NCBI RefSeq assembly: GCF_002705925.1
Contig: NZ_NKRE01000001.1
Coordinates: 1,707,573 to 1,771,572 of the forward strand
Source of the DNA: Mycobacterium ostraviense
GTDB taxonomy: Bacteria; Actinomycetota; Actinomycetes; Mycobacteriales; Mycobacteriaceae
Reading direction: 5' to 3'
Length of the DNA: 64,000 bases
Shown: positions 7,731 to 17,206 of the stretch, in pieces
How positions within the stretch are numbered: position 1 is the stretch's first letter
Layout: the number at the start of each line of letters is the position of its first letter
Notes under the pieces: generated by a model
Told to the model about the DNA's origin: nothing
Databases searched by the model: none
The model's input: only the letters and a program-made list of their open reading frames with translations
Position numbers and translations under genes: made by a program

Positions 7731-8183
7731 TTATGGTATGAACTGCCGGTCGCTGTAAAAAGTATTCAGGATGATGGTGCTTCGAGTACGCACGTTGGCG
7801 GCTGTCCGGATTCGCTGCAGCAGGTCCTCCAGCGCCCGTGCGGACTCGACGCGCACCAGCAGGACGTAACTCTCCTCGCCGGCCACGGAGTGACACGCTT
7901 CGATTTCGTCGATGTGTTCCAGCCGGGCGGGCGCATCATCGGGTTGGGATGGGTCCAAAGGAGTGATGGCCACGAACGCTGACAGCAGGTGCCCGACGGC
8001 CTCCGGATTGACCCGCGCGGAATACCCGGTCACCACGCCGCGCGACTCCAGCCTGCGTACCCGCGCCTGGACCGCCGAGACCGACAGGCCGGCCCTGGCG
8101 GCCAGCTCCGAGAGGGTGGCCCGCCCGTCGGCGACCAGCTCGCGCACCAGGATCCGGTCGATGTCGTCGAGCCCGTCAGCCAT
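7731..8183 (-). CDS. lrpA: Lrp/AsnC-family transcriptional regulator (Rv3291c, LrpA)
   Basis: A 150-residue feast/famine regulatory protein. It has an N-terminal winged helix-turn-helix (about 8-55; LDDIDRILVRELVADGRATL and LSELAARAGLSVSAVQARVR), then a RAM ligand-binding domain (about 70-145) with the turn ACHSVAGEESYVLLVRVES. These proteins form octamers that bend DNA and respond to amino acids. The M. tuberculosis ortholog binds the lat region, and lysine, tyrosine and others have been reported as effectors. The ATG at 8183 is divergent from the Rv3292-like gene (ATG 8214) with only 30 bp between them, so one binding site could control both sides of the lysine-catabolism block. Confidence 0.94.
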   Translation of the reverse strand: MADGLDDIDRILVRELVADGRATLSELAARAGLSVSAVQARVRRLESRGVVTGYSARVNPEAVGHLLSAFVAITPLDPSQPDDAPARLEHIDEIEACHSVAGEESYVLLVRVESARALEDLLQRIRTAANVRTRSTIILNTFYSDRQFIP

Positions 8184-8213
8184 GGCCGGAGACTATCGCA
8201 GCGGCGGCACCCG

Positions 8214-9470
8214 ATGAGCCCGGTCAAGAGGCTGGCCAGCTGGCAACTGCGGGAGCGCTTCGCCGCCGGGCTGTCCGCCAGGTATGCCGCTGAAGTGCCC
8301 GCCTACTCCACGCTGGTGACGGTGAGCACGCAGGTCAACGCCGACTATGCGGCGCGCCATGGCGATGCGGACCGGTTGGGCTCGCTGGGGCGGGTTACCG
8401 CCGAACGCCATGGCGCCATCCGGGTGGGCACCCCGGCCGAGCTTGCTGCCGTCGCCGACCTGTTCGCCGCGTTCGGCATGGAACCGGTCGGCTACTACGA
8501 CCTGCGCTCGGCGCGGTCGCCGATTCCCGTGGTGTCCACCGCGTTTCGCCCGATCGAGTCAAAAGAACTGGCGCGCAACCCGTTTCGGGTGTTCACATCG
8601 ATGCTGGCCACCGGAGACAGCCGGTTCTTCGAGGCCGGGCTGCGCGACCGCGTGCAGACCTTTCTGGCGCGGCGGCAGTTGTTCGATCCCGCGCTGCTGG
8701 CCCGGGCGCGGGTGATCGCGGCCGACGGCGGGTGCGACGCAGACGATGCACAGTCTTTCGTCGCCGCGGCGGTGGCCGCATTCGCGCTGTCGCGCGAACC
8801 GATCGACAAGTCCTGGTACGACGAGCTGTCCCGGGTGTCGGCGGTGGCCGCCGACATCGCCGGGGGCGGCGGCACCCACATCAATCACCTGACGCCGCGG
8901 GTGCTCGACATCGACGAGCTGTACCGCCGGATGAGCGGGCGCGGGATCGCCATGATCGACACCATTCAGGGCCCGCCGCGCACCGCGGGACCCGCCGTGC
9001 TGTTGCGGCAGACCTCTTTTCGCGCGCTGGCCGAACCGCGGTTGTTTCGCGGTGCCGACGGCCGCATCACCGAGGGCAGCCTGCGGGTGCGCTTCGGTGA
9101 AGTCGAGGCGCGCGGTGTCGCCCTCACCCCACTCGGGCGTCAGCGCTACGACACCGCGATGGCGCATGCCGACCCGGCCGCCGTGTGGGGCGACTACTTC
9201 CCGGCCACGGATGCGGAGCTGGCCGCGCAGGGCCTGGCCTACTACCGCGGCGGCGACTCGTCGGCGCCCATCGTCTACGAGGACTTCCTGCCAGCCTCGG
9301 CGGCCGGGATCTTCCGTTCCAATCTGGACAGCGACGGCAGCGATACCCGTGCCGCCGACGCGGTCGACAATTGCGGCCACGACGCGCAGTGGTTGGCCCG
9401 GGCGATCGGACGCGATATCCACGACCCCTACGCACTGTATGAAGCACAGGCCAAGGAGGCCGACGCATGA
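8214..9470 (+). CDS. DUF1338/HglS-like 2-oxoadipate dioxygenase/decarboxylase (Rv3292-type)
   Basis: A 418-residue VOC-fold protein of the DUF1338 family. The characterised member HglS of Pseudomonas putida converts 2-oxoadipate to D-2-hydroxyglutarate with Fe(II) and O2. Conserved stretches are RVTAERHGAIRVG, GYYDLR...PIPVVSTAFRP, GGTHINHLTPRVLDID (metal-binding histidine region) and YEDFLPASAAGIFRSNL near the C-terminus. The start is ATG 8214; the longer frame from 7989 runs across the lrpA gene. The stop overlaps the pcd ATG (ATGA). Between lat/lrpA and pcd, an enzyme for 2-oxoadipate fits the last part of lysine degradation. The family assignment is firm, and the substrate in mycobacteria is inferred. 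Confidence 0.85.
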   Translation: MSPVKRLASWQLRERFAAGLSARYAAEVPAYSTLVTVSTQVNADYAARHGDADRLGSLGRVTAERHGAIRVGTPAELAAVADLFAAFGMEPVGYYDLRSARSPIPVVSTAFRPIESKELARNPFRVFTSMLATGDSRFFEAGLRDRVQTFLARRQLFDPALLARARVIAADGGCDADDAQSFVAAAVAAFALSREPIDKSWYDELSRVSAVAADIAGGGGTHINHLTPRVLDIDELYRRMSGRGIAMIDTIQGPPRTAGPAVLLRQTSFRALAEPRLFRGADGRITEGSLRVRFGEVEARGVALTPLGRQRYDTAMAHADPAAVWGDYFPATDAELAAQGLAYYRGGDSSAPIVYEDFLPASAAGIFRSNLDSDGSDTRAADAVDNCGHDAQWLARAIGRDIHDPYALYEAQAKEADA

Positions 9471-10981
9471 CCAGCACCAGCGAGCTACGTGACCGGGTCC
9501 TGGGGGTTTTCGACGCGATCGGGGTGACCGCCGGCCTGGGCGAGCCGGGCGGGCACGGGATGCCGGTCAGCACCCCGATCACCGGCGAGTCGTTGTTCAC
9601 CCTCGGCTACACCACGCCCGAGCAGGCCGATCGCACGATCGCCGAGGCGGTGCGGGCGTTCTCGACCTGGCGCGGCACGCCCGCACCGGTGCGCGGCGCG
9701 CTGGTGGCCCGGCTCGGGGAGTTGCTCACCACGCACCGACACGACCTGGCCACGCTGGTGACGGTCGAAGTCGGCAAGATCACCGCCGAGGCGCTGGGCG
9801 AAGTCCAGGAAATGATCGACATCTGCCAGTTCGCGGTCGGTCTGTCGCGCCAGCTCTACGGGCGCACCATCGCCTCGGAGCGCCCGGGGCACCGGCTGAT
9901 GGAGACCTGGCATCCGCTCGGCGTGGTCGGGGTGATCACCGCGTTCAACTTCCCGGTCGCGGTGTGGGCGTGGAACACCGCGGTGGCGCTGGTGTGCGGG
10001 GACACCGTGGTGTGGAAACCCTCGGAGCTGACACCCCTGACGGCGATGGCCTGTCAGGCATTGCTGACCCGGGCGGCCGCCGACGTCGGTGCCCCGGCCT
10101 CGGTGAGCGGCCTGCTGTTGGGCGAGGCGGATCTGGGAGCGCTGCTCGTCGACGACCCGCGGGTGGCGCTGGTGTCGGCGACCGGTTCGGTGCGGATGGG
10201 CCGTCAGGTCGGTCCGCGTGTCGCCGCCCGGTTCGGCCGGGTGCTGCTGGAGCTGGGCGGCAACAACGCGGCCGTCGTGACGCCGTCGGCCGATCTGGAG
10301 CTGGCGGTGCGGGGCATCGTGTTCGCCGCCGCCGGCACCGCCGGACAGCGCTGCACCAGTCTGCGTCGGCTGATCGTGCACCGCTCGATAGCCGACGACG
10401 TGGTGGCGCGTGTTGCCGCGGCCTTCCGGACGCTGCCCATCGGTGACCCGTCGGTACCGGGCACCCTGGTCGGCCCGCTCATCCACGAGACCGCCTACCG
10501 CGACATGGTGGGAGCGCTCGAACAGGCCCGCGCCGATGGCGGCGAGGTCATCGGCGGCGCGCGCCACCAGGACGAGCACCCGAGCGCGTACTACGTTGCG
10601 CCGGCCGTGGTCCGGATGCCGTCGCAGACGGCCATCGTGGCGACCGAGACCTTCGCGCCCATCCTCTACGTGCTGGTTTATGACGAGCTCGACGACGCTA
10701 TCGCGCTCAATAATGCTGTGCCGCAAGGGCTGTCGTCGGCAATCTTCACCAATGACCTGCGCGAGGCGCAGCACTTCCTCGACGAATCCGACTGTGGAAT
10801 CGCCAACGTGAACATCGGTACCTCGGGTGCGGAGATCGGCGGCGCGTTCGGCGGCGAGAAGGAAACCGGGGGCGGGCGCGAGTCCGGTTCGGACGCCTGG
10901 AAGGCCTACATGCGCCGCGCCACCAACACGATCAACTACTCCCGCGAGCTGCCGCTGGCCCAGGGTGTGCGGTTCGGCTGA
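9467..10981 (+). CDS. pcd: Piperideine-6-carboxylate / 2-aminoadipate-6-semialdehyde dehydrogenase Pcd
   Basis: A 504-residue NAD(P)-dependent aldehyde dehydrogenase of the ALDH7 (antiquitin) type. It oxidises the product of Lat to 2-aminoadipate. Visible motifs are the cofactor-binding stretch VITAFNFPVAVWAWNTA, the general-base glutamate in LELGGNNAAVV, and the catalytic Cys296 in GTAGQRCTSLRRL. The GGNNA form is characteristic of ALDH7. The start ATG at 9467 lies in a 4-bp overlap with the DUF1338 gene, so the two are coupled. The gene that follows pcd in M. tuberculosis (Rv3294c) is missing here; only 48 bp separate pcd from the TetR gene. Confidence 0.93.
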   Translation: MTSTSELRDRVLGVFDAIGVTAGLGEPGGHGMPVSTPITGESLFTLGYTTPEQADRTIAEAVRAFSTWRGTPAPVRGALVARLGELLTTHRHDLATLVTVEVGKITAEALGEVQEMIDICQFAVGLSRQLYGRTIASERPGHRLMETWHPLGVVGVITAFNFPVAVWAWNTAVALVCGDTVVWKPSELTPLTAMACQALLTRAAADVGAPASVSGLLLGEADLGALLVDDPRVALVSATGSVRMGRQVGPRVAARFGRVLLELGGNNAAVVTPSADLELAVRGIVFAAAGTAGQRCTSLRRLIVHRSIADDVVARVAAAFRTLPIGDPSVPGTLVGPLIHETAYRDMVGALEQARADGGEVIGGARHQDEHPSAYYVAPAVVRMPSQTAIVATETFAPILYVLVYDELDDAIALNNAVPQGLSSAIFTNDLREAQHFLDESDCGIANVNIGTSGAEIGGAFGGEKETGGGRESGSDAWKAYMRRATNTINYSRELPLAQGVRFG

Positions 10982-11029
10982 GAATCAGGTCTAGCGGAGC
11001 TGGTAGTCGACATGAGTAATATCGTCCCC

Positions 11030-11707
11030 ATGGCGACAGCCAGGAGGCGGTTATCCCCTGAGGACCGACGCGCCGAACTGCTGGCCCTGGGGGCGGAAGT
11101 TTTCGGGAAGCGACCTTACGACGAGGTCCGCATCGATGAGATCGCGGAGCGCGCCGGGGTGTCGCGTGCGCTGATGTATCACTACTTTCCCGACAAGCGG
11201 GCGTTCTTCGCCGCCGTCGTCAAGGACGAGGCAGACCGGCTGTACGCGGCCACCAACAAGCCGCCGGCCCCGGGCCTGACGATGTTCGAAGAGATCCGCA
11301 CCGGCGTGCTGGCCTATATGGCCTATCACCAGCAGAACCCGGAAGCGGCCTGGGCGGCCTACGTCGGCCTCGGCCGGTCGGACCCGGTGCTGCTGGGCAT
11401 CGACGACGAAGCCAAGAACCGCCAGATGGAACACGTCATGACCCGCATCGGCGAGGTCGTCAGCGGCATCCCGGGCAGCAGCGCACTGGAGCCGGAGGTC
11501 GAGCGCGACCTGCGGGTGATCATCTTCGGCTGGATCGCGTTCACCTTCGAAATCTGCCGTCAGCGGATCATGGACCCCACCACCGACGCCGAACGCCTTG
11601 CCGACGCCTGTGCACACACCCTGCTGGACGCGATAGCCCGGGTGCCACAGATTCCGGAGGAACTGGCCCATGCGATGGCGACGGCACGCGACTTGCCGCA
11701 ACGGTGA
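11030..11707 (+). CDS. TetR-family transcriptional regulator (Rv3295-type)
   Basis: A 225-residue regulator. The N-terminal TetR helix-turn-helix spans about residues 10-55 (RRAELLALGAEVFGKRPYDE, IAERAGVSRALMYHYFPDKR), followed by a helical ligand-binding domain. I prefer ATG 11030 (MATARRRLSPEDRR) because the M. tuberculosis protein starts there; ATG 11012 is in frame and gives six more residues. The ligand and target are unknown. It sits directly upstream of lhr (30 bp) and may be co-transcribed with the lhr-nei repair genes, though no operator is obvious. Confidence 0.9.
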   Translation: MATARRRLSPEDRRAELLALGAEVFGKRPYDEVRIDEIAERAGVSRALMYHYFPDKRAFFAAVVKDEADRLYAATNKPPAPGLTMFEEIRTGVLAYMAYHQQNPEAAWAAYVGLGRSDPVLLGIDDEAKNRQMEHVMTRIGEVVSGIPGSSALEPEVERDLRVIIFGWIAFTFEICRQRIMDPTTDAERLADACAHTLLDAIARVPQIPEELAHAMATARDLPQR

Positions 11708-11737
11708 GTTGTCGGTACGCGTTGGCACGATGGTCAG

Positions 11738-14700
11738 GTGAGCTTTGACCCGCTAGGCCGATTCAGCGCGATCACCCGCGACTGGTTCGCCAGCACTTTC
11801 GCCGCGCCCACCGCCGCACAGGCCAGTGCCTGGGCCGCCATCGCCGCCGGTGACGACACCGTGGTCATTGCCCCGACGGGCTCCGGCAAGACATTGGCCG
11901 CCTTCCTGTGGGCGCTCGACAGCCTGGCCGCCGCGCCGGATCGGCAGGCCGGAACCCGCGTCCTCTACGTCTCGCCGCTCAAGGCGCTCGGAGTCGACGT
12001 CGAGCGCAACCTGCGCACCCCGCTGGCGGGGCTAACCCGGCTGGCGGAGCGCCGGGGTCTACCCGCGCCCGACATCAGCGTCGGGGTCCGCTCCGGCGAC
12101 ACCCCGCCCGCGGCACGCCGCCAGCTCATCGCGCGGCCCCCCGACGTGCTGATCACCACGCCCGAGTCGCTGTTCTTGATGTTGACCTCGGCCGCCCGTG
12201 AAACGCTGGCCAACGTCGAGACCGTCATCGTCGACGAGATCCACGCCATCGCGGCCACCAAGCGGGGCGCTCATCTGGCGCTGTCGCTGGAGCGCCTCGA
12301 CGACTTGGCGCCGGGGCCGGCTGGAAGGCGCCGCGCACAGCGCATCGGCCTGTCGGCGACCGTGCGTCCGCCCGAGGAACTCGCCCGGTTCTTGTCCGGA
12401 CAGTCGCCGACCACCATCGTCGCTCCCCCCGCGGCCAAGACACTGGAGCTGTCGGTGCAGGTGCCGGTGCCCGACATGGCCAACCTAGCGAACAACTCGA
12501 TCTGGCCCGATGTCGAGGCCCGGCTGGTCGACCTGATCGAAGCGCACAATTCGACCATCGTGTTCGCCAACTCGCGGCGGCTGGCCGAACGACTCACCGC
12601 CCGGCTCAACGAAATTCACGCCGAACGCTGCGGCGTGGAACTCACCGCCGCGCCTGATCAGAAGACCAACCCGCAGGTGGCCGGCGGCGCGCCCGCCCAC
12701 ATCATGGCAAGCGGCCAGAGTTTCGGCGCCCCGCTGGTGTTGGCGCGCGCCCATCACGGATCGGTCAGCAAGGAGCAGCGCGCCCTGGTCGAGGAGGACC
12801 TCAAACGCGGGCTGCTCAAGGCGGTGGTGGCGACGTCGAGCCTGGAGCTGGGCATCGACATGGGTGCGGTGGATCTGGTGATCCAGGTGGAGGCGCCGCC
12901 GTCGGTGGCCAGCGGCCTGCAACGCATCGGGCGGGCCGGCCATCAGGTCGGTGAGATCTCGCGGGGAGTGCTGTTTCCCAAGCACCGCACCGACCTGCTC
13001 GGCTGTGCGGTGAGCGTGCAACGCATGCTGGCCAGCCAGATCGAGACCATGCGAGTGCCGGCCAATCCGCTGGACATCCTGGCCCAGCACACCGTGGCGG
13101 CGGCCGCGCTGGAACCGCTCAACGCCGACCGCTGGTTCGACACCGTGCGCCGCAGCGCCCCGTTCGCGACCCTGCCGCGCAGCGCGTTCGAGGCCACCCT
13201 GGATCTGCTGTCCGGCAAGTACCCGTCCACCGAGTTCGCCGAGCTGCGGCCACGGTTGGTCTACGACCGCGATACCGGCACGCTGACCGCGCGTCCGGGA
13301 GCACAGCGGCTCGCCGTCACCTCCGGCGGCGCCATCCCCGACCGCGGGCTGTTCACCGTGTGGCTGGCCACCGAAAAGCCTTCGCGGGTAGGCGAACTCG
13401 ACGAAGAAATGGTTTACGAGTCGCGCCCCGGCGACGTGATCTCGCTGGGGGCCAGTAGCTGGCGGATCACCGAGATCACCCACGATCGGGTGCTGGTGAT
13501 CCCCGCGCCGGGCCAGCCGGCCCGGTTACCGTTCTGGCGTGGCGACGACGTCGGCCGCTCGGCCGAGCTGGGCGCCGCGCTGGGCAAGCTGACCGGCCAG
13601 CTGGCCCGCCTGGACCGCGAGGCGTTCGGCAAGCGTTGTGCCGCTTTGGGTTTCGACGACTACGCCACCGACAACCTGTGGGGCCTGCTGGATGAGCAGC
13701 GGGCCGCCACCCGGGTGGTGCCCACCGATACCACCCTGCTGGTCGAGCGGTTCCGCGACGAGCTGGGTGATTGGCGGGTGGTCCTGCACTCCCCGTACGG
13801 GCTGCGGGTGCACGGGCCGCTGGCGCTGGCGGTGGGCCGGCGGCTGCGGGAGCGCTACGGCATCGACGAGAAGCCCACCGCCTCCGACGACGGCATCGTG
13901 GTACGGCTGCCCGATTCTGGGGATGTCCCGCCGGGGGCCGAACTTTTCGTCTTCGACGCCGAGGAGATCGACGCCCTCGTCACCGCCGAGGTGGGCGAGT
14001 CGGCACTGTTCGCCTCCCGGTTCCGGGAGTCGGCGGCGCGGGCTTTGCTGCTGCCCCGCCGCCACCCCGGCCGCCGGTCACCGTTATGGCACCAGCGGCA
14101 GCGCGCCGCCCAGTTGCTGGAGGTGGCCCGCAAATATCCCGACTTCCCGATCGTGCTGGAAACCGTCCGCGAGTGCCTGCAAGACGTCTACGACGTCCCG
14201 ACCTTGACCCGCTTGATGGCCGATATCGCCCAGCGCCGGGTGCGGATAGCCGAGGCCGACACCGCCGCACCCTCCCCGTTCGCCGCCTCACTGCTGTTCG
14301 GTTACGTCGGTGCGTTCATCTACGAGGGCGATGTCCCGCTGGCCGAGCGCCGCGCCGCGGCGTTGTCGCTGGACAGCACGCTGCTGGCCGAGTTGCTGGG
14401 CCGCGTCGAGTTGCGTGAGCTGCTAGACCCGCAGGTCATCGCCGCGACCGGTCGCCAGTTGCAGCACCTGACGGCCGACCGGGCGGCGCGCGACGCCGAA
14501 GGCGTGGCGGACCTGCTGCGGCTGCTGGGTCCGCTCACCGAGGAGGAGATAGCTGCACGGGCAGCTGCGCCCGATGTCGGGGGCTGGCTGGAGGGGTTGC
14601 GCGCGGCCCGGCGCGCACTGACGGTGTCTTTCGCCGGCCGCAATTGGTGGGTGGCCGTCGAAGACATCGGCCGGCTGCGCGACGGCGTCGGCGCGGCGGT

Positions 14701-16276
14701 TCCGGTGGGACTGCCGGCGACGTTCACCGAAGAAGTCGCCGACCCGCTGGGCGAGCTGCTGGGCCGCTACGCGCGCACCCACACGCCGTTCACCACCGCC
14801 GAGGCCGCGGGCCGGTTCGGCCTGGGTCTGCGGGTGACTGCCGATGTGTTGGGCCGGCTGGCCGGTGACGGCCGGCTGGTACGCGGTGACTTCGTCGCCA
14901 CCGCAAGCTCCGGCGCCGGGTCCGAGCAATGGTGCGACGTCGAGGTGCTGCGCATTCTGCGGCGCCGGTCGCTGGCCGCGCTGCGGGCCCAGGTCGAGCC
15001 GGTCAGCACCGCGGCCTACGGCCGCTTCCTGCCGGAGTGGCACCAAGTGGGCGCCACCGACGCGGGCGGCGTCGACCGGCTGGCGGCGGTGATCGATCAG
15101 CTTGCCGGCGTGCGGATTCCGGCTTCGGCGCTGGAGCCACTGGTGCTGACCCCGCGAGTCCGCGACTACTCCCCGGCGATGCTCGACGAGCTGCTCGCCA
15201 GCGGCGAGGTCACCTGGTCGGGCGCCGGGTCGATCTCGGCCAGCGACGGCTGGATCAGCCTGCACCTCGCCGATTCCGCGCCCTTGACGCTGGCCACACC
15301 CGCTGAGGTCGAGTTCACCGACGCCCATCGGGCAATCCTGGACACGCTGGCCGGCGGCGGCGCGTACTTCTTCCGCCAGTTCACCGGCAAGGGGGATGCC
15401 GAGGCCGGCCTCAAAGCCGCCCTCTGGGAACTGATCTGGGCCGGCTGGGTCACCGGCGACACGTTCGCGCCGGTGCGCGCGATCCTCGGCGGCGGCCCGG
15501 GTGCCCGCAACCGGTCAAGCCCTGCGCACCGCGGACACCGCCCGCCGCGGCTGAGCCGATACAGCGTCGCGCATGCCCAGGCGCGTGCCGCCGACCCCAC
15601 GGTGGCGGGGCGATGGTCGGTGCTGCCGCCTCCCGAGCCGGACTCCACGCTGCGGGCCCACTATCACGCCGAGCTGCTGTTGAGCCGCCACGGCGTGCTG
15701 ACCAAGGGCGCGGCGGCCGCCGAAGGTGAGCCGGGCGGGTTCGCCACCCTGTACAAAGTGTTGAGCGCGTTCGAGGAGGCCGGCCGCTGCCAGCGCGGCT
15801 ACTTCGTCGAATCGTTGGGCGGCGCCCAGTTTGCCGTCGCGTCCACCGTGGACAGGCTACGCAGCTACCTCGACGAGATCGACCCGCAGCGACCGGAATG
15901 CCGGGCCGTCGCACTGGCCGCCACCGACCCGGCCAATCCCTACGGAGCCGCACTGCCGTGGCCTATCGCCGAACGTGCCGCCGGGGCCCGGCCGGGCCGC
16001 AAGGCCGGGGCGCTGGTCGTGCTGGTCGACGGCGAGCTGGCCTGGTTCCTCGAGCGCGGCGGCCGAACGCTGCTGACCTTCACCGACGACGCGGGCGCCA
16101 GCCACGCCGCGGCCGCCGCGTTGGCCGATCTGGTGGCCGCCCGGCGGGTCGCCTCGATTCTGGTGGAGCGGGTCGACGGGGTACCGGTGCTGCAACCCGG
16201 CGGGCCGACCTCGGTGACCGGTGCTCTGGTCGAGGCCGGGTTCGTCCGGACGCCACGCGGTTTGCGGCTGCGGTGA
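11738..16276 (+). CDS. lhr: ATP-dependent 3'-5' helicase Lhr
   Basis: A 1512-residue superfamily 2 helicase, full length for mycobacterial Lhr (about 1510). In M. smegmatis it translocates 3' to 5' on single-stranded DNA and unwinds RNA:DNA hybrids. RecA domain 1 carries Walker A APTGSGKT (about residues 45-52) and the DEIH box VDEIHA (about 166-171). RecA domain 2 carries VVATSSLELGIDMGAVDLVI and the arginine-finger motif QRIGRAGHQ. A winged-helix and beta-barrel segment follows to about residue 860, and then the long C-terminal Lhr domain. The GTG at 11738 gives the family start MSFDPLGRFS. nei begins 3 bp after the stop, so the two form a repair operon. Confidence 0.96.
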   Translation: MSFDPLGRFSAITRDWFASTFAAPTAAQASAWAAIAAGDDTVVIAPTGSGKTLAAFLWALDSLAAAPDRQAGTRVLYVSPLKALGVDVERNLRTPLAGLTRLAERRGLPAPDISVGVRSGDTPPAARRQLIARPPDVLITTPESLFLMLTSAARETLANVETVIVDEIHAIAATKRGAHLALSLERLDDLAPGPAGRRRAQRIGLSATVRPPEELARFLSGQSPTTIVAPPAAKTLELSVQVPVPDMANLANNSIWPDVEARLVDLIEAHNSTIVFANSRRLAERLTARLNEIHAERCGVELTAAPDQKTNPQVAGGAPAHIMASGQSFGAPLVLARAHHGSVSKEQRALVEEDLKRGLLKAVVATSSLELGIDMGAVDLVIQVEAPPSVASGLQRIGRAGHQVGEISRGVLFPKHRTDLLGCAVSVQRMLASQIETMRVPANPLDILAQHTVAAAALEPLNADRWFDTVRRSAPFATLPRSAFEATLDLLSGKYPSTEFAELRPRLVYDRDTGTLTARPGAQRLAVTSGGAIPDRGLFTVWLATEKPSRVGELDEEMVYESRPGDVISLGASSWRITEITHDRVLVIPAPGQPARLPFWRGDDVGRSAELGAALGKLTGQLARLDREAFGKRCAALGFDDYATDNLWGLLDEQRAATRVVPTDTTLLVERFRDELGDWRVVLHSPYGLRVHGPLALAVGRRLRERYGIDEKPTASDDGIVVRLPDSGDVPPGAELFVFDAEEIDALVTAEVGESALFASRFRESAARALLLPRRHPGRRSPLWHQRQRAAQLLEVARKYPDFPIVLETVRECLQDVYDVPTLTRLMADIAQRRVRIAEADTAAPSPFAASLLFGYVGAFIYEGDVPLAERRAAALSLDSTLLAELLGRVELRELLDPQVIAATGRQLQHLTADRAARDAEGVADLLRLLGPLTEEEIAARAAAPDVGGWLEGLRAARRALTVSFAGRNWWVAVEDIGRLRDGVGAAVPVGLPATFTEEVADPLGELLGRYARTHTPFTTAEAAGRFGLGLRVTADVLGRLAGDGRLVRGDFVATASSGAGSEQWCDVEVLRILRRRSLAALRAQVEPVSTAAYGRFLPEWHQVGATDAGGVDRLAAVIDQLAGVRIPASALEPLVLTPRVRDYSPAMLDELLASGEVTWSGAGSISASDGWISLHLADSAPLTLATPAEVEFTDAHRAILDTLAGGGAYFFRQFTGKGDAEAGLKAALWELIWAGWVTGDTFAPVRAILGGGPGARNRSSPAHRGHRPPRLSRYSVAHAQARAADPTVAGRWSVLPPPEPDSTLRAHYHAELLLSRHGVLTKGAAAAEGEPGGFATLYKVLSAFEEAGRCQRGYFVESLGGAQFAVASTVDRLRSYLDEIDPQRPECRAVALAATDPANPYGAALPWPIAERAAGARPGRKAGALVVLVDGELAWFLERGGRTLLTFTDDAGASHAAAAALADLVAARRVASILVERVDGVPVLQPGGPTSVTGALVEAGFVRTPRGLRLR

Positions 16277-16279
16277 ACC

Positions 16280-17044
16280 ATGCCTGAGGGTGACACGGTC
16301 TGGCATACCGCGACCATACTGCGGCAACAGCTGGCCGGCCGGACGCTGACCCGCTGCGATATCCGGGTGCCGCGGTTTGCCAGCGTCGACCTCAGCGGGC
16401 ACATGGTCGACGAGGTGCTCAGTCGGGGTAAGCATCTGTTCATCAGAGTCGGCGGGGTCAGCATTCACTCCCACTTGAAGATGGACGGCAGCTGGCGAGT
16501 TGCCGAGCGCCCGGTGCGGGTGGATCATCGGGCGCGAATCATTCTGGAGGCCGGCAACATTCGGGCGGTCGGTGTCGACCTGGGCATGCTGGAGCTGCTG
16601 GACCGTGACAATGACGGCGCCGTCGTCGCGCATCTGGGACCCGACCTTTTGGGCGAGGATTGGGATGCTGCGGTTGCCGCCGCCAACCTGGCCGCCGACC
16701 CGGACCGGCCTATCGCCGAGGCGCTGCTGGATCAGCGTGTCCTGGCCGGGATCGGCAATGTCTATTGCAACGAGCTGTGTTTCGTCAGCGGACATCTGCC
16801 GACGGCGCCGGTCAGCGCCATCAACGATCCGCAGCGCCTCGCCACCCGTGCGCGAGAGATGCTGTGGGCCAACCGTTTTCGCTGGAGTCGCTGCACCACC
16901 GGCGACACCCGGGCCGGTCGGCGGCTGTGGGTCTACGGACGAGCCGGCGAACCGTGCCGGCGCTGCGGAACTTGTATCGAATATCTCCACGCCGGTGGCA
17001 GCACCGAGCGGGTCCGGTTCTGGTGCCCGGCCTGCCAGCACTGA
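16280..17044 (+). CDS. nei: Endonuclease VIII / Fpg-Nei family DNA glycosylase
   Basis: A 254-residue DNA glycosylase and AP lyase for oxidised bases. The processed N-terminus MPEGDTVWH exposes the catalytic Pro2 with Glu3. [12 protein letters not shown] carries the conserved lysine. [18 protein letters not shown] is the helix-two-turn-helix region. The C-terminal zinc finger is intact ([11 protein letters not shown]...FWCPACQH, four cysteines). The length fits the M. tuberculosis Nei1 family (255). It begins 3 bp after the lhr stop and is probably co-transcribed with it. The 3' end is followed within 10 bp by a remnant homologous to the lpqC 3' end on the other strand. Confidence 0.95.
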   Translation: MPEGDTVWHTATILRQQLAGRTLTRCDIRVPRFASVDLSGHMVDEVLSRGKHLFIRVGGVSIHSHLKMDGSWRVAERPVRVDHRARIILEAGNIRAVGVDLGMLELLDRDNDGAVVAHLGPDLLGEDWDAAVAAANLAADPDRPIAEALLDQRVLAGIGNVYCNELCFVSGHLPTAPVSAINDPQRLATRAREMLWANRFRWSRCTTGDTRAGRRLWVYGRAGEPCRRCGTCIEYLHAGGSTERVRFWCPACQH

Positions 17045-17053
17045 CCTCATCCC

Positions 17054-17160
17054 GGCCGTACCAAAAGAACTGCGCAATGGCTTGCGACCCGTCGAAAACG
17101 CGCGTGGCGGCCGCGACGATCGCCTGGCAGATAGTGCGTGCCGCCCGGGGTAGATCATCG
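17054..17160 (-). pseudogene. lpqC 3'-end fragment (duplicated tail)
   Basis: The minus strand encodes TICQAIVAAATRVFDGSQAI followed by AQFFWYGR. This matches the C-terminus of the intact LpqC at 19415-20332 (LPKTIVGSTTRALDGSHAIV, QFFMSHGRA). The nucleotide match to about 19430-19535 is clear but not exact. Only about 100 bp of the tail is present and nothing upstream of it. Because nei and lpqC are neighbours in M. tuberculosis, this looks like a partial duplication left when the PE_PGRS gene entered between them. Confidence 0.75.
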
Positions 17161-17206
17161 CGACCAGCAGCCACCTCGGGCAGGCCCAGCGGCGCCTGCC
17201 TGCGGC

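Noticed and set aside
8214..8300. Longer start (7989) for the DUF1338 gene
   Set aside because: The extension lies entirely over lrpA on the other strand and has arginine-rich shadow composition. ATG 8214 matches the family start.
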